Assembly: GCA_021818615.1 (NCBI GenBank)
Contig: JAKATT010000217.1
Span: forward strand, 1-34,690
DNA from: Actinomycetes bacterium
Lineage (GTDB): Bacteria > Actinomycetota > Acidimicrobiia > Acidimicrobiales > Bog-793
Length of the DNA: 34,690 nt
Direction of reading: 5' to 3'
The notes under the pieces were generated by a model. The model was not told the DNA's origin. It searched no databases and was given only the letters and a program-made list of their open reading frames with translations. This document shows, piece after piece, positions 9,998 to 19,769 of this stretch. A program made the translations under genes and the position numbers. Within the stretch, counting starts at the first letter, position 1, and the number at the start of each line of letters is the position of its first letter.

Positions 9998-10723
9998 ATG
10001 CCAGCCGTTGACGTCACCGACGCGACCTTCGAGTCGGAGGTACTCGAGCGATCCGACACGCTGCCTGTCGTCATCGACCTGTGGGCGCCGTGGTGCGGAC
10101 CGTGCCGCACGCTCGGCCCGATCATCGAACGGGTCGTCGAATCCACGGGCGGACGCGTCGCCCTCGCCAAAGTGGATGTCGACCAGAACCCGCGGATCCA
10201 GGCGGCCTTCCAGGCACAGTCCATCCCGGCCGTCTTTGCCATCTCGAAGAGGCAGATCGTCGACCATTTCATCGGGGCAATCCCGGAACGGGCCGTGCAG
10301 GAATGGGTGGACCATCTCGTGGCGGAGCCGAGCGAGGCAGATTCGCTTGTGGAGGCAGGCGACGAGGACTCTCTGCGAAAGGCGCTCGAGATCGAGCCGG
10401 CGCACGAAGGCGCCATCGTCGCTCTCGCCGAGCTCCTCGCCGGGCGGGGCGAGAGCGACGAGGCACTCTCGCTCCTCGCGCGGATTCCCGAGTCCAGCGA
10501 CACCCGCCGCATCGGCGCGATCGCCCGCCTCGCGCACTCGCACGGGGTGCCCGGAGCCGGGGCGGAGGCGGAGGAGCTCGACGAGCGACTCGAGTCCCTT
10601 CTCGAGCGCGTGCCGGCAGACGACGAGGCGCGCCAGGAGATCGTGGACCTGCTCGAGACGATGCCGGCGGACGACCCTCGCCGCGCTCGCTGGCGCCGGG
10701 CGCTCGCCGCCAAGCTCTTCTGA
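9998..10723 (+). CDS. Thioredoxin-TPR protein (CnoX-like)
   Basis: VVIDLWAPWCGPCRTLGPIIE... plus a C-terminal alpha-helical repeat region. Confidence 0.85.
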   Translation: MPAVDVTDATFESEVLERSDTLPVVIDLWAPWCGPCRTLGPIIERVVESTGGRVALAKVDVDQNPRIQAAFQAQSIPAVFAISKRQIVDHFIGAIPERAVQEWVDHLVAEPSEADSLVEAGDEDSLRKALEIEPAHEGAIVALAELLAGRGESDEALSLLARIPESSDTRRIGAIARLAHSHGVPGAGAEAEELDERLESLLERVPADDEARQEIVDLLETMPADDPRRARWRRALAAKLF

Positions 10724-10733
10724 CGCCACCGCC

Positions 10734-11588
10734 GTGCCGGCACAGCTCGTCGCGCTCGGCGCACGCACCATCGACGTCACGTCGCGGGCACTCGTCATGG
10801 CCATCTGCAACCGCACGCCGGACTCCTTCTTCGACCAGGGCAGCTACTTCTCCTTCGACGGCTTCCTCGCCCGCGTCGACGCCGCAGTGAGCGAGGGCGC
10901 CGACCTGCTCGACGTGGGAGGCGTCAAGGCCGGGCCAGGGCCGGAGGTCTCGCTCGGCGAGGAGCTGGAGCGTGTCGTGCCGGCCGTGGCTGCCATCCGA
11001 GAGCGCTTTGACGTGCCGGTCTCGGTCGACACCTGGCGGGCGGATGTGGCCAGTGCCGCCTTCGAAGCCGGCGCGGTCCTCGGCAACGACATCAGTGGCT
11101 TCGCCGATCCGCGCTACCTCGAGGTTGCGGCGGCTGCCGGAGCGAGCGTCGTGGCCACCCACATCCGCCTTGCCCCCCGGGTGCCGGATCCCGAACCTGT
11201 CTACGGCGACGTCGTCGTCGAGGTTCGCGACCGGTTGGCCGTGCTGGCCCGAAGTGCCGTCGACGCCGGCGTCAGCCCCGCGGGCGTGATAGTCGACGCA
11301 GGCCTCGACCTCGGCAAGACGCCCGAGCAGTCCCTCGAGCTCCTGCGGGCCTCACAGCGCCTAGCGGTGCTCGGTCATCCCCTGCTGCTGTCGGCTTCGA
11401 ACAAGCGCTTCCTCGGCGATGTCCTCGGCCTCGACGTCGATAGCAGGCGGGAGGCGTCCCTTGCCGCAGTGGCACTCGGCATTGCGGGAGGCTGCCGGCT
11501 CTTGAGAGTGCACGATGTTGCCGGAACGGTACGCGTCCGTGATGTGCTGGCGGCGATCCTCGAGGAGCAAGGTGACGACGCCTGCTGA
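10734..11588 (+). CDS. Dihydropteroate synthase-like protein, FolP2 type
   Basis: MAICNRTPDSFFDQGSYFSFDGF...DLLDVGGVKAGPGPEV...SVDTWRADVA...SNKRFLGDVLG; closer in motifs to mycobacterial FolP2 than to canonical FolP. Confidence 0.82.
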   Translation: MPAQLVALGARTIDVTSRALVMAICNRTPDSFFDQGSYFSFDGFLARVDAAVSEGADLLDVGGVKAGPGPEVSLGEELERVVPAVAAIRERFDVPVSVDTWRADVASAAFEAGAVLGNDISGFADPRYLEVAAAAGASVVATHIRLAPRVPDPEPVYGDVVVEVRDRLAVLARSAVDAGVSPAGVIVDAGLDLGKTPEQSLELLRASQRLAVLGHPLLLSASNKRFLGDVLGLDVDSRREASLAAVALGIAGGCRLLRVHDVAGTVRVRDVLAAILEEQGDDAC

Positions 11589-12636
11589 AGTGCTCCCACC
11601 CGCGTGCCTCGTCACCGGTGATGACGCGTCGCTCGTGAGCGAGGCGGTCGCCTCCTTGCTCGAGGAGCTGACCGGTGCCGGCTCGGGTGGCTTCGTGCCG
11701 GTCGAGGAGCACGGAACCGATGCCTCGGCTCCCGACGATCCTCTCGACGTTTCGCCGGTGCTCGACGCCCTTGCCACCCCGCCGTTCCTCTCAGACCGTC
11801 GCGTCATCGTGCTGCGAGGGGCCGAGCGCCTGGTCGCCGCCCAGGGCGCCGAGCTCGCCGCCCGCCTCGGCGACCGAGTCGAGGGCAACGTCCTCGTTGT
11901 CGTGGCGAACGGGAGGATCCCCCAGAATCTCTCGAAGGTCATCAAGGCAACCGGGCGGGTCGTCGACGCCTCCCCCGGGCAGGGTAGGGCGAGGTCCGGC
12001 TGGGTGATGTCGCGCCTTGCCGCCTCGAGGCTGCGTCTCAACGCCGCGGCCGCACGGCTTCTCGCCGACCATCTCGGCGAGGATGTCGCTCGGCTGTCGT
12101 CGGTCCTCGACATGCTCGAGGCCGCCTACGGCGAGGGCGCCCGCGTCGACGCCGCTCAGCTCGAGCCGTTCCTCGGCGAGAGTGGAAGCGTTCCGCCCTG
12201 GGACCTCACCGACGCCATCGATCACGGCGACAGTGCCGCGGCGCTCCATGCGCTCCACCGCTTGCTCGGGCCAGGTGGCCGGCACCCGCTGCAGGTGATG
12301 ATGACGCTGCACCGCCATTTCTCGGCGATGCTGGCGCTGGACGGATCGGGCGTGCGCAGCGCTGACGCAGCGGCGTCGCTCCTGAAGATGTCGCCCTTCC
12401 CGGCAAGAAAGGTGCTCGAGCAGGGCCGCCGCCTCGGCCACGAGAGGATCGCCAGAGCCGTCGAGGTGCTCGCCGGAGCAGACATGGATCTGCGTGGCAG
12501 GCTCGGATGGCCACCAGAGCTCGTGATGGAGGTCACGGTCGCCCGCCTTGCCCAGCTTGGCCGTTCGACCGCTGTGCCGCCAGCCCGCTCCGGCGGCGGA
12601 CCGGGCAGGCCACCTCGGGGAAGGACGCCGAACTGA
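11572..12636 (+). CDS. holA: DNA polymerase III delta subunit
   Basis: GTG start overlapping the folP-like stop; PPACLVTGDDASLVSEAV...DRRVIVLRGAERL...AARLLADHLGEDVARLSSVLDML; HolA layout. Confidence 0.82.
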   Translation: MTTPAEVLPPACLVTGDDASLVSEAVASLLEELTGAGSGGFVPVEEHGTDASAPDDPLDVSPVLDALATPPFLSDRRVIVLRGAERLVAAQGAELAARLGDRVEGNVLVVVANGRIPQNLSKVIKATGRVVDASPGQGRARSGWVMSRLAASRLRLNAAAARLLADHLGEDVARLSSVLDMLEAAYGEGARVDAAQLEPFLGESGSVPPWDLTDAIDHGDSAAALHALHRLLGPGGRHPLQVMMTLHRHFSAMLALDGSGVRSADAAASLLKMSPFPARKVLEQGRRLGHERIARAVEVLAGADMDLRGRLGWPPELVMEVTVARLAQLGRSTAVPPARSGGGPGRPPRGRTPN

Positions 12637-13457
12637 GCGCCGCCGTCGACCTCCTCGCGCTGGCGCAACTGGCTGGCGACCTGGCACGCGCCGCCGGAGA
12701 CCACCTGCTGGGCTACAAGGAGCAGCAGGGCAGCGAGAGCGACCTGGCAGCCAGCGCCGAGACAAAGTCGTCGCGCACCGACCTCGTCACCGCAGCCGAC
12801 AGAGCGAGCGAGCAGCTCATCGTCGACCGGCTGCGCGAGCTACGCCCGGACGACGCCATTCTCGCCGAGGAGCGCGGTGGGCTCCCCGGCGCCTCCGGCC
12901 TCACCTGGGTCATCGATCCGCTGGACGGGACGACGAACTTCCTCTACGACTTTCCGGCCTTCGCGGTCTCCATCGCCTGCGAGGACGCCGAGGGCAGCAT
13001 CGTCGGCGTGGTGCACGACCCGCTCAGGGCGGAGACCTTCCGAGCGGCCCGCGGCCTTGGCGCCTGGCTCGGCAATCGCCGCCTCGTGATCGGTCCGGGT
13101 CCCCAGACCAGTGAGGCGTTGATCGGGACGGGTTTCGCTTACGGAGCGGAGCGACGCGCACTCCAAGCAAGCCTTCTGCTGAGGGTACTGCCCTCGGTGC
13201 GCGACATCAGGCGGGCCGGCGCCGCCGCCCTCGACCTGTGCTGGGTGGCGGCGGGGCGGTTGGACGCCTTCTACGAAGGCGGCCTGCAACCGTGGGACCA
13301 TGCCGCCGGAGCGCTCGTCGTGCGCGAAGCCGGAGGCACGGTCGATTTCGTGGACGGCCTGCTGCCGGCGGTCGCGACTATCGTGGCCGGTCCGGCATCC
13401 CTCTGCTCTGACCTGCGGAGACTCCTCTCGGCCGCGGGTGGCAGCGACGGGGCGTAG
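12633..13457 (+). CDS. Inositol monophosphatase family protein (start uncertain)
   Basis: SRTDLVTAADRASE...ILAEERGG...WVIDPLDGTTNFLYDFPAFAVSIA...GGLQPWDHAAGALVVREAGG. No ATG/GTG immediately at the coupled position. Confidence 0.85.
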   Translation: MSAAVDLLALAQLAGDLARAAGDHLLGYKEQQGSESDLAASAETKSSRTDLVTAADRASEQLIVDRLRELRPDDAILAEERGGLPGASGLTWVIDPLDGTTNFLYDFPAFAVSIACEDAEGSIVGVVHDPLRAETFRAARGLGAWLGNRRLVIGPGPQTSEALIGTGFAYGAERRALQASLLLRVLPSVRDIRRAGAAALDLCWVAAGRLDAFYEGGLQPWDHAAGALVVREAGGTVDFVDGLLPAVATIVAGPASLCSDLRRLLSAAGGSDGA

Positions 13458-13494
13458 GGCGGTAGGGTCCGCCACGCACGAGTCCCGGCGCAGC

Positions 13495-14817
13495 TCAGTG
13501 CACGTGGAGGTTCACCCGCCAGGCGGTTTCCATCGGCTTCACGAGAGCGTTCGCCAGGAGGTCGTAGCCGGCGGGGTAAAGGTGCACACCGTCCGACGAG
13601 CGAATCTGCACAACGCTCCCGTTGACTGTGAGGTAGATCGTGAAGCCCCCGCTGCTGTTCGAGAGCAGGTTCCACGATGGTACGTAAGTGACCCCGGGAT
13701 GAGAGGCAGCGGTCTCCTCGAAGATCAGGTTCACCTGCTTCGCGAAGGCCGACGAGACGTTCTGCCCAGCCATCGGGGGAAGGCCGACCCAGATGACTCT
13801 CGCGTGAGCGGCCACCGCCTCGTCCATCACGAGCGCCACTCGGCTCGTGTACGCAGCTTTCCACGCCGCCGTGCCGACCGGGACGAAGCCGCCGTTGGCG
13901 TTGAGGGCCTGGTCGTCGTTGGCTCCCAGCATGACCACGACTGCCTGGGGGTGGTAGGTGTTCAGGTCCGTCTCGAGCTGGGCGGGCCAGTTGTAGTAGT
14001 CGGGACGGGCGAGGCCGGTGCTCTCGACCCCTTTCTGGATGATCCGCACGTACGGGTCCGTGCCAAAGACGTCGCCGAGCCCGAGCCCGAGGTCCTCTCC
14101 GATCGAGTCGCCGATGTCGAGGATGGTGAGCGGGTGCGCGAGGGTGGGCTGAGGGACCGGGGCCAGGTTGAGCTGGCTGGGCGGCCCGCCCCCGCCTGGG
14201 TTGTGCACCCTCACGCCGTGTCCGGGGAGGTGCGGGAAGGGCGCAACGCCGTTCGGCCCCTCGCTGTTCGGGCCCCGCGAAGGGCCGAGGGCGATTGTGG
14301 GGTTCGGCACGGTCGTGTAGCCGCCAGGAGCTCCGTTCGACTTCCCGAGAGCCTGGTCGCCCCAGTTCACGAGCCCCGAGAGCCCGAGGGCGTTCGACAC
14401 TGCCGCCATCGGCCGCAGGATGGTGATGGCGACGCTGCGACGAGTGCCCTCCGGCGAGGCCAGGGCCGAGTGGTAGAGCTGGTTGGCGTCGAAGAGCGAC
14501 CAGAGCGCGAAACAAAGGAGGCCGACACCGAGGATGCGACCGGCTGGCGCCGAATGCCCGCTCGGCTGGCGGAACAGCTGGCGGTCGACCCGCTCTGCGG
14601 CCGGCTCGTGCCGCTGCCGCCGCCGGCGAAGCGACGGGCGGCCGGCAACCGCCCGGCGGATCGCACGATCCCCGTTCTCCCTCCGGGCGCCGCCGGCAGG
14701 AGCAGCCCTGCGGGCCGCGGAGGCACTAGGCGCCGAGGTCCGTGATGCGTCGCTCGACGGAGGCGGAGGAGATGGCGGTGGAGATGGCGGTGGAGATGGC
14801 GGTGGTGGTAGTGGCAT
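13495..14817 (-). CDS. SGNH/GDSL (DUF459-like) membrane-anchored hydrolase
   Basis: TM segment ILGVGLLCFALWSLFD; ILDIGDSIGEDLGLGL, VVMLGANDDQAL, DGVHLYPAGYDLLA catalytic blocks; proline-rich N-terminus. Confidence 0.8.
   Translation of the reverse strand: MPLPPPPSPPPSPPPSPPPPSSDASRTSAPSASAARRAAPAGGARRENGDRAIRRAVAGRPSLRRRRQRHEPAAERVDRQLFRQPSGHSAPAGRILGVGLLCFALWSLFDANQLYHSALASPEGTRRSVAITILRPMAAVSNALGLSGLVNWGDQALGKSNGAPGGYTTVPNPTIALGPSRGPNSEGPNGVAPFPHLPGHGVRVHNPGGGGPPSQLNLAPVPQPTLAHPLTILDIGDSIGEDLGLGLGDVFGTDPYVRIIQKGVESTGLARPDYYNWPAQLETDLNTYHPQAVVVMLGANDDQALNANGGFVPVGTAAWKAAYTSRVALVMDEAVAAHARVIWVGLPPMAGQNVSSAFAKQVNLIFEETAASHPGVTYVPSWNLLSNSSGGFTIYLTVNGSVVQIRSSDGVHLYPAGYDLLANALVKPMETAWRVNLHVH
14771..14806. 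repeat. 3 x 12-bp in-frame repeat (GATGGCGGTGGA) encoding PPSP units
   Basis: Read directly; last copy differs at its final base. Confidence 0.8.
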
Positions 14818-14841
14818 GAGGGTGGAGCGCTGCCTGAGCTG

Positions 14842-16338
14842 TCAGAAGCGGAAGTAGATGAACGGTGCGACACCGGGAGGACCCATCGTCGTGATGACAA
14901 GCAGCACGGCTGCGAGCGAGGTGCCCTGCAAGACCGGTCCGAGACGGGAGAACACCTCCTGCACACGCGCCGAGAAGCCCCTCGGCACATATTGAACGCC
15001 AATCCCGAACGCGATGGCGAGCAGCACCGGCAGGCGGACGAGCGGGGCTGGTTGCCCCCACGCCGTGAAGAGCCGCTCGAGGATCGCCCACGCATTGCCG
15101 AACGAGGTGGCACGAAAGAACACCCAGCCGAGGCAGACGAACTGGAAGGTCGCGAACCGCTGCCATGCCACCGCGAGCGGGCGGTCGTCAGCGGCCGGCA
15201 GCCCGCGGGCGACCCGCCTCTGGCGACGGTAGTGCCCAACGCACTGGCCGATGCCGTGCAGTGCACCCCACGAGACAAACGTCCACGCCGCCCCGTGCCA
15301 GAGCCCGCCGAGCACCATCGTGATCATGAGGTTGCGGTAGAGCGTCCACCTCGAGCCGCCCTGGCTACCCCCAAGAGGAATGTAGAGGTAGTCGCGGAGC
15401 CAGAACGACAGCGTCATGTTCCAGCGGCGCCAGAAGTCCTGCAGCGAGCGCGCCGTGTAGGGGGAGTTGAAGTTCTCCGGGAAGCGGAAGCCGAGCAGGA
15501 GCGCACAGCCGATCGCGATGTCGGTGTAACCGCTGAAGTCACAGTAGATCTGTACGGCGTAGCCCCAGATGGCGAAGAGGATCTCGGGCGCCGAGTGCAG
15601 GTTCGGGTTCCCGAAGACGGGATCGACGATGGCCGAGGAGACATAGCTCGACAGCACGATCTTCTTGAACAGACCGCCGAAGATGAGATAGGCGGCCCGC
15701 GGGAAGTCGATGTGGCGCGGGTTTCTTCGGTGTGAGCGGTGGATCTGCGGCAGCAGCTCGGCGCCACGCACGATTGGCCCGGAGTCGAGGTGCGGGAAGA
15801 AGGCCACGAAGACAGCGACGTCGAGCGGCGAGGAGGGCTCGAGCTTGCCCCGGAAGATGTCGATCACGTACGACAGCCCCATAAAGGTGAAAAAGGAGAT
15901 GCCGACTGGAAGCGTGATGTTGAGGAGCTCGAGCGGCGGGGAGAGGCCGAGGTGGTGGAAGGCGTTGTCGACCGACACGGCGAGGAACCCGTAGTACTTG
16001 AACCACCCGAGAAGGCCGAGCTCGACGACGATGGTGGCCACGAGATAGAGCCGCGCGCCCGGCAGGCCGCGCAGGGTGGGGCGGGCGAAACGGCCGAGGA
16101 GGGGTCGCCGCTCTGGCTCCGGCATGGAGCGTGCCCTGTGGACGAGGACCCCGCCGAGGGTCGTCGCCACCGTGGAAGCCGCCAGCAGGAAGATGAAGCG
16201 CCAGTCCCACCAGGCGTAAAAGACGTAGCTCGCAAGGAGGATGAACAGCTTCCAGCGCCGCGGAAACGGCGCAAGCAGCCAATTGAGGACGAAGACGATC
16301 CCGAAGAAGACAGCGAAGTCGATGGTTGGAAAGAGCAC
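14842..16338 (-). CDS. MBOAT-family O-acyltransferase (AlgI/PatA-like)
   Basis: MLFPTIDFAVFFGIVFVLNWLLAP...YVFYAWWDWRFIFLL...FSGYTDIAIGCALLLGFRFPENFNSPY...GGLWHGAAWTFVSWGALHG. Confidence 0.93.
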   Translation of the reverse strand: MLFPTIDFAVFFGIVFVLNWLLAPFPRRWKLFILLASYVFYAWWDWRFIFLLAASTVATTLGGVLVHRARSMPEPERRPLLGRFARPTLRGLPGARLYLVATIVVELGLLGWFKYYGFLAVSVDNAFHHLGLSPPLELLNITLPVGISFFTFMGLSYVIDIFRGKLEPSSPLDVAVFVAFFPHLDSGPIVRGAELLPQIHRSHRRNPRHIDFPRAAYLIFGGLFKKIVLSSYVSSAIVDPVFGNPNLHSAPEILFAIWGYAVQIYCDFSGYTDIAIGCALLLGFRFPENFNSPYTARSLQDFWRRWNMTLSFWLRDYLYIPLGGSQGGSRWTLYRNLMITMVLGGLWHGAAWTFVSWGALHGIGQCVGHYRRQRRVARGLPAADDRPLAVAWQRFATFQFVCLGWVFFRATSFGNAWAILERLFTAWGQPAPLVRLPVLLAIAFGIGVQYVPRGFSARVQEVFSRLGPVLQGTSLAAVLLVITTMGPPGVAPFIYFRF

Positions 16339-16607
16339 TGAAGAGCCTTCTAGGTGGCGTGCCCCGTGCGCGCCGACTGGGGAACCCTAGTCAGCGGGAC
16401 GGGGTCGGCTCTGCACGCGACGCCGGGCGCGACCCCTCGGGCCGCGCTGCCGGCGTCCGGTCCTGTTGGTCTTCTGGTCCACGACATCGCCTGGACTGAC
16501 GACCGAGCCCATGTCCGCCTTGCAGACCGGCTCACCCAGATCTTCCGGCCCTCGAACAGTCCCACGAGTCCTCCGTGGAGCGCGATGGCCTCCGGGGAAA
16601 CAGTGGC

Positions 16608-17573
16608 TTACGAGTGAGCCTTCACCGCCTCGATGAGCTTCGGAAGGACCTTGTGCACGTCGCCCACGACGCCGAGATCGGCGATCGAGAAGATCGGGGC
16701 ATCCTGGTCCTTGTTGATGGCGATGATGTTCTTCGAGCCCTTCATACCGACCATGTGCTGGGTCGCGCCGGAAATGGCGCACGCGATGTAGACGGTCGGC
16801 TTGACCGTCTTGCCCGTCTGCCCGACCTGGTGCGAATAAGGAACCCATCCGGCGTCGACGATCGCCCGCGAAGCGCCCGGAGCGCCTTTCAGAAGCTTGG
16901 CCAGCTCCTCGATCATGGCGTACGCCTCAGCTGCACCAAGTCCCCTGCCCCCCGAGACGACAACTGGTGCTTCGTCGAGCTGCGGCCCGGAGCGCTCTTC
17001 AACGTGGCGCTCCACGATCCTGGCGGCGTCGGTGGCGCCGGTGTCGGGGAGGTCGATGGGGACAACCTCTGGCTCCGAGCCTCCAGATGGCTCTGCCGCG
17101 AACGACTTGGCTCGGACGACGAAGATGCCTGGGCCATCCCCCGTGAAGCGGGCCCTCAACACCTGAGCACCGCCGAAGATGGCATGCTCGGACACGATCG
17201 AGCCGTCATCCGCCTCGAGACCGACCACGTTCGTGAGGACGGGGCGGTCGATCCGGGCCGAGAGGCGCGCCGCGATGTCGCGGCCGTCGTAGGTGGCAGC
17301 CACGAGCAGCGCGTCCGGGGCGCCCTGCGATTCGACGAGACCGGCGATGGCCGCTGCCACGCGGGGGCCAGGCAGTGAGTCGCCGAGATCGCCGGCGTCG
17401 AAGACCTTCGTCGCGCCGTACTCCCCCAGGACCGAGGCCGCAGCGGATGCGCCCGTCCCATATGTCACTGCCTCGACCGCCGCGGCGAGGCCCCGAGCCG
17501 CGCTCAGCAGCTCCAAGACAGTGCCGAGCGGCGAGGCCTCCTGCTGCTCGGCCAGAACCCAGATCTTGTCCAC
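16608..17573 (-). CDS. etfA: Electron transfer flavoprotein alpha subunit
   Basis: ...[24 protein letters not shown]...[46 protein letters not shown]. Confidence 0.95.
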   Translation of the reverse strand: MDKIWVLAEQQEASPLGTVLELLSAARGLAAAVEAVTYGTGASAAASVLGEYGATKVFDAGDLGDSLPGPRVAAAIAGLVESQGAPDALLVAATYDGRDIAARLSARIDRPVLTNVVGLEADDGSIVSEHAIFGGAQVLRARFTGDGPGIFVVRAKSFAAEPSGGSEPEVVPIDLPDTGATDAARIVERHVEERSGPQLDEAPVVVSGGRGLGAAEAYAMIEELAKLLKGAPGASRAIVDAGWVPYSHQVGQTGKTVKPTVYIACAISGATQHMVGMKGSKNIIAINKDQDAPIFSIADLGVVGDVHKVLPKLIEAVKAHS

Positions 17574-17581
17574 GTCTCCTC

Positions 17582-18361
17582 CTAGAGAACTTTGATCTGC
17601 TCGAGGAACGCCACTACCCGCTCGTGGGCGTCACCCTCGTCGACGACGATCTCTCCGGCCTTGCGCTCATCGGCAGGCTGGACTGAGACGACCTCCTGCC
17701 TGGCGCCCGCCTCGCCCACCTGGGCGGGGTCCACGCCGAGATCAGAGACGGTCAGCTCCTCGACCGTCTTCGAGCGTGCCGCCATGATCCCCTTGAACGA
17801 GGGATAACGTGGCTCGACCACGCCTGCGGTCACGGTCACGACGGCGGGCAGCGGGCACGTCACCTCGTCGTAGCCAGCTTCGGTCTGGCGCTGCACCTTC
17901 AAGGTGCCGTCGGCGATCTCGACGTGCTTTGCGAACGACACGGCTGGCCAGCCGAGCAGCTCGGCAAGCTGGATCGGAGTCGTGCCCGTGTAACCGTCAG
18001 TCGACTCGGTGGCAGCGATGACGAGGTCGGGCTCGACGCGCTTCACAGCCGCCGCGAGCACCTTTGCAGTGCCGAGGGCGTCGGAGCCGGCGAGCAGTGG
18101 GTCGCTCGCCAACACCGCCCTGGCGGCGCCCATGGCAAGCGCCGTGCGCAGGCCGCTCGTTTCGCCGTGCGGTGCCATCGAGACGAGGATCACGTCCCCA
18201 CCTCCTGCCGACTCGACTAGCTGGAGAGCCATCTCGACTCCGTACGCGTCCGAGTCGTCGAGGATGAGCTTGCCCTCACGCACGAGGGTGTGCTTCCCGG
18301 GGTCGAGAGCGAGCTCCCCGGCTGGGTCAGGGATCTGCTTCACGCAGACAGCGACGTTCAT
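17582..18361 (-). CDS. etfB: Electron transfer flavoprotein beta subunit
   Basis: MNVAVCVKQIPDP...DSDAYGVEMALQL...ATESTDGYTGTTPIQLAELLGWPAVSFA. Confidence 0.95.
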   Translation of the reverse strand: MNVAVCVKQIPDPAGELALDPGKHTLVREGKLILDDSDAYGVEMALQLVESAGGGDVILVSMAPHGETSGLRTALAMGAARAVLASDPLLAGSDALGTAKVLAAAVKRVEPDLVIAATESTDGYTGTTPIQLAELLGWPAVSFAKHVEIADGTLKVQRQTEAGYDEVTCPLPAVVTVTAGVVEPRYPSFKGIMAARSKTVEELTVSDLGVDPAQVGEAGARQEVVSVQPADERKAGEIVVDEGDAHERVVAFLEQIKVL

Positions 18362-18470
18362 GAGTTGATTGTTCCCGAAACGGGACCGTCCTGACCAACC
18401 GAGTCGACCGCGCCAGCCGATCGTCTCGTGCCTCGCTGCCCGGCGACTGCTCCGCCCGAGCTAAGGGGGC

Positions 18471-19190
18471 CTACGCGAAGCGGCTCGCTTTTCGAGCCCG
18501 ACCGAGCGCCAGGAGCGCTTCCTCGACGTCGTTCGTGATCACGGCGTCCACCCCTAGACGGGCGAGCGCGACGATGTCCTCGCGACGATCGACTGTCCAG
18601 GGACGAAGCGACAACCCGGCCTCCCTCGCTCGAGCGGCGAGCTGCTGATCGACCATCTGGAAGAAAGGGTGCAACCCGGACCACCGGTTCGACGAGACCA
18701 CCTCGAGAGCCCGGGAGGCATACGGGCTGCCTGGTTCGACCAGCAGTGCGAGATCGAGGCCGCTCTCCTCGGCCGCCACCACCTCGAGGGCGGGGAGCGA
18801 GAACGACGAGACGACGAGCGCGCCGCCCGCCCCGCTGCGCTGCCGGGCGGCGCAGAGCTGGGCGGTGAGGCGCGCAGTTGGCTCGTACGACCCCTCTCCC
18901 GGCTCGAACGGATCGCTCTTTATCTCCACGTTCACGAGCAGATCGCCGCATGAATCGAGCGCCTCGCCGAGCTCCGGGACGAACTCAGGCAGACCGGAGA
19001 GCAGGCTCTGGCCTATGACCGCGCCGTCGGGCGTGACCGCGTCGTGATGAACAACAAGATGGCCGTCGAGCGTCACCCGGACGTCGAGCTCCACTCCGTC
19101 GGCGCCGAGGCGGCGTGCCTCCCCGAAAGCGCCCAGCGTGTTCTCTTGCTGGGCTTTGGCGCTGCCACGATGAGCAAGGACCTGGGTCAT
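18471..19190 (-). CDS. Glycerophosphodiester phosphodiesterase
   Basis: MTQVLAHRGSAKAQQENTLGAFGEARRLGADGVELDVRVTLDGHLVVHHD. Confidence 0.92.
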   Translation of the reverse strand: MTQVLAHRGSAKAQQENTLGAFGEARRLGADGVELDVRVTLDGHLVVHHDAVTPDGAVIGQSLLSGLPEFVPELGEALDSCGDLLVNVEIKSDPFEPGEGSYEPTARLTAQLCAARQRSGAGGALVVSSFSLPALEVVAAEESGLDLALLVEPGSPYASRALEVVSSNRWSGLHPFFQMVDQQLAARAREAGLSLRPWTVDRREDIVALARLGVDAVITNDVEEALLALGRARKASRFA

Positions 19191-19220
19191 GCTTCCACCG
19201 CCTCAGATTATGGGCATTAT

Positions 19221-19236
19221 TGTGCTCGTGCGCACA
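19221..19236. promoter_or_regulatory. CRP/FNR-like palindrome TGTGC-N6-GCACA
   Basis: TGTGCTCGTGCGCACA read directly, just upstream of a -35 element. Confidence 0.45.
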
Positions 19237-19239
19237 TGC

Positions 19240-19268
19240 TTGCGACAGCGGTGGTATCGATCTATAGT
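19240..19268 (+). promoter_or_regulatory. Putative sigma70-type promoter for whiB
   Basis: TTGCGA (19240-19245), 17-nt spacer, TATAGT (19263-19268). Confidence 0.5.
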
Positions 19269-19334
19269 TTTCGCGCCCGCCGGTCCCCTGTCGGCACCTG
19301 GTTCATACCGGTAGTGGGGTTGCGTGGTCCAGTT

Positions 19335-19350
19335 TGTGACTGAGTTCACG
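19335..19350. promoter_or_regulatory. CRP-like site TGTGA-N6-TCACG
   Basis: TGTGACTGAGTTCACG; one mismatch to TGTGA-N6-TCACA, about 50 bp upstream of the whiB start. Confidence 0.5.
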
Positions 19351-19397
19351 AAGCAGGGTGGGCACACGCACCACAGCAACACTGACGAGGAGGCAGG

Positions 19398-19691
19398 GTG
19401 GCTTTGACCTGGACCCGCTCGATCGAGTGGGACACCGACGACTGGCGCAAGACCGCCGCGTGCCGGGATACAGACCCGGACCTGTTCTTCCCAGTGGGCA
19501 CCACTGGCCAGGCCATCGAGCAGATAGAGGCAGCCCGCGCTGTCTGTCTTGCCTGTGAGGTCCGCGAGCCGTGCCTCGAGTTCGCCCTGGCCACGAACCA
19601 GGAGTCGGGAGTTTGGGGGGGTGCCTCCGAGGAAGAGCGGCGCAAGCTGCGCAAGGCTTGGCTCGCCGCCCGCAGGCGTCGGACGGCCTGA
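19398..19691 (+). CDS. whiB: WhiB-family Fe-S transcriptional regulator
   Basis: WRKTAACRDTDPDLFFP...AARAVCLACEVREPCLEFAL...ESGVWGGASEEERRKLRK; four Cys and the GVWGG turn. Confidence 0.96.
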   Translation: MALTWTRSIEWDTDDWRKTAACRDTDPDLFFPVGTTGQAIEQIEAARAVCLACEVREPCLEFALATNQESGVWGGASEEERRKLRKAWLAARRRRTA

Positions 19692-19769
19692 GCCTTCGCC
19701 CCGAACCGTCACACCGCCCACAGCCCCGCTCTCCCGGGAGCCGCAAGGCTGTCTCGACGGGCCCCAACG

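Noticed and set aside
16339-16607. Small ORFs between the MBOAT gene and etfA
   Set aside because: Composition is low-complexity and no family resemblance or convincing RBS supports coding.
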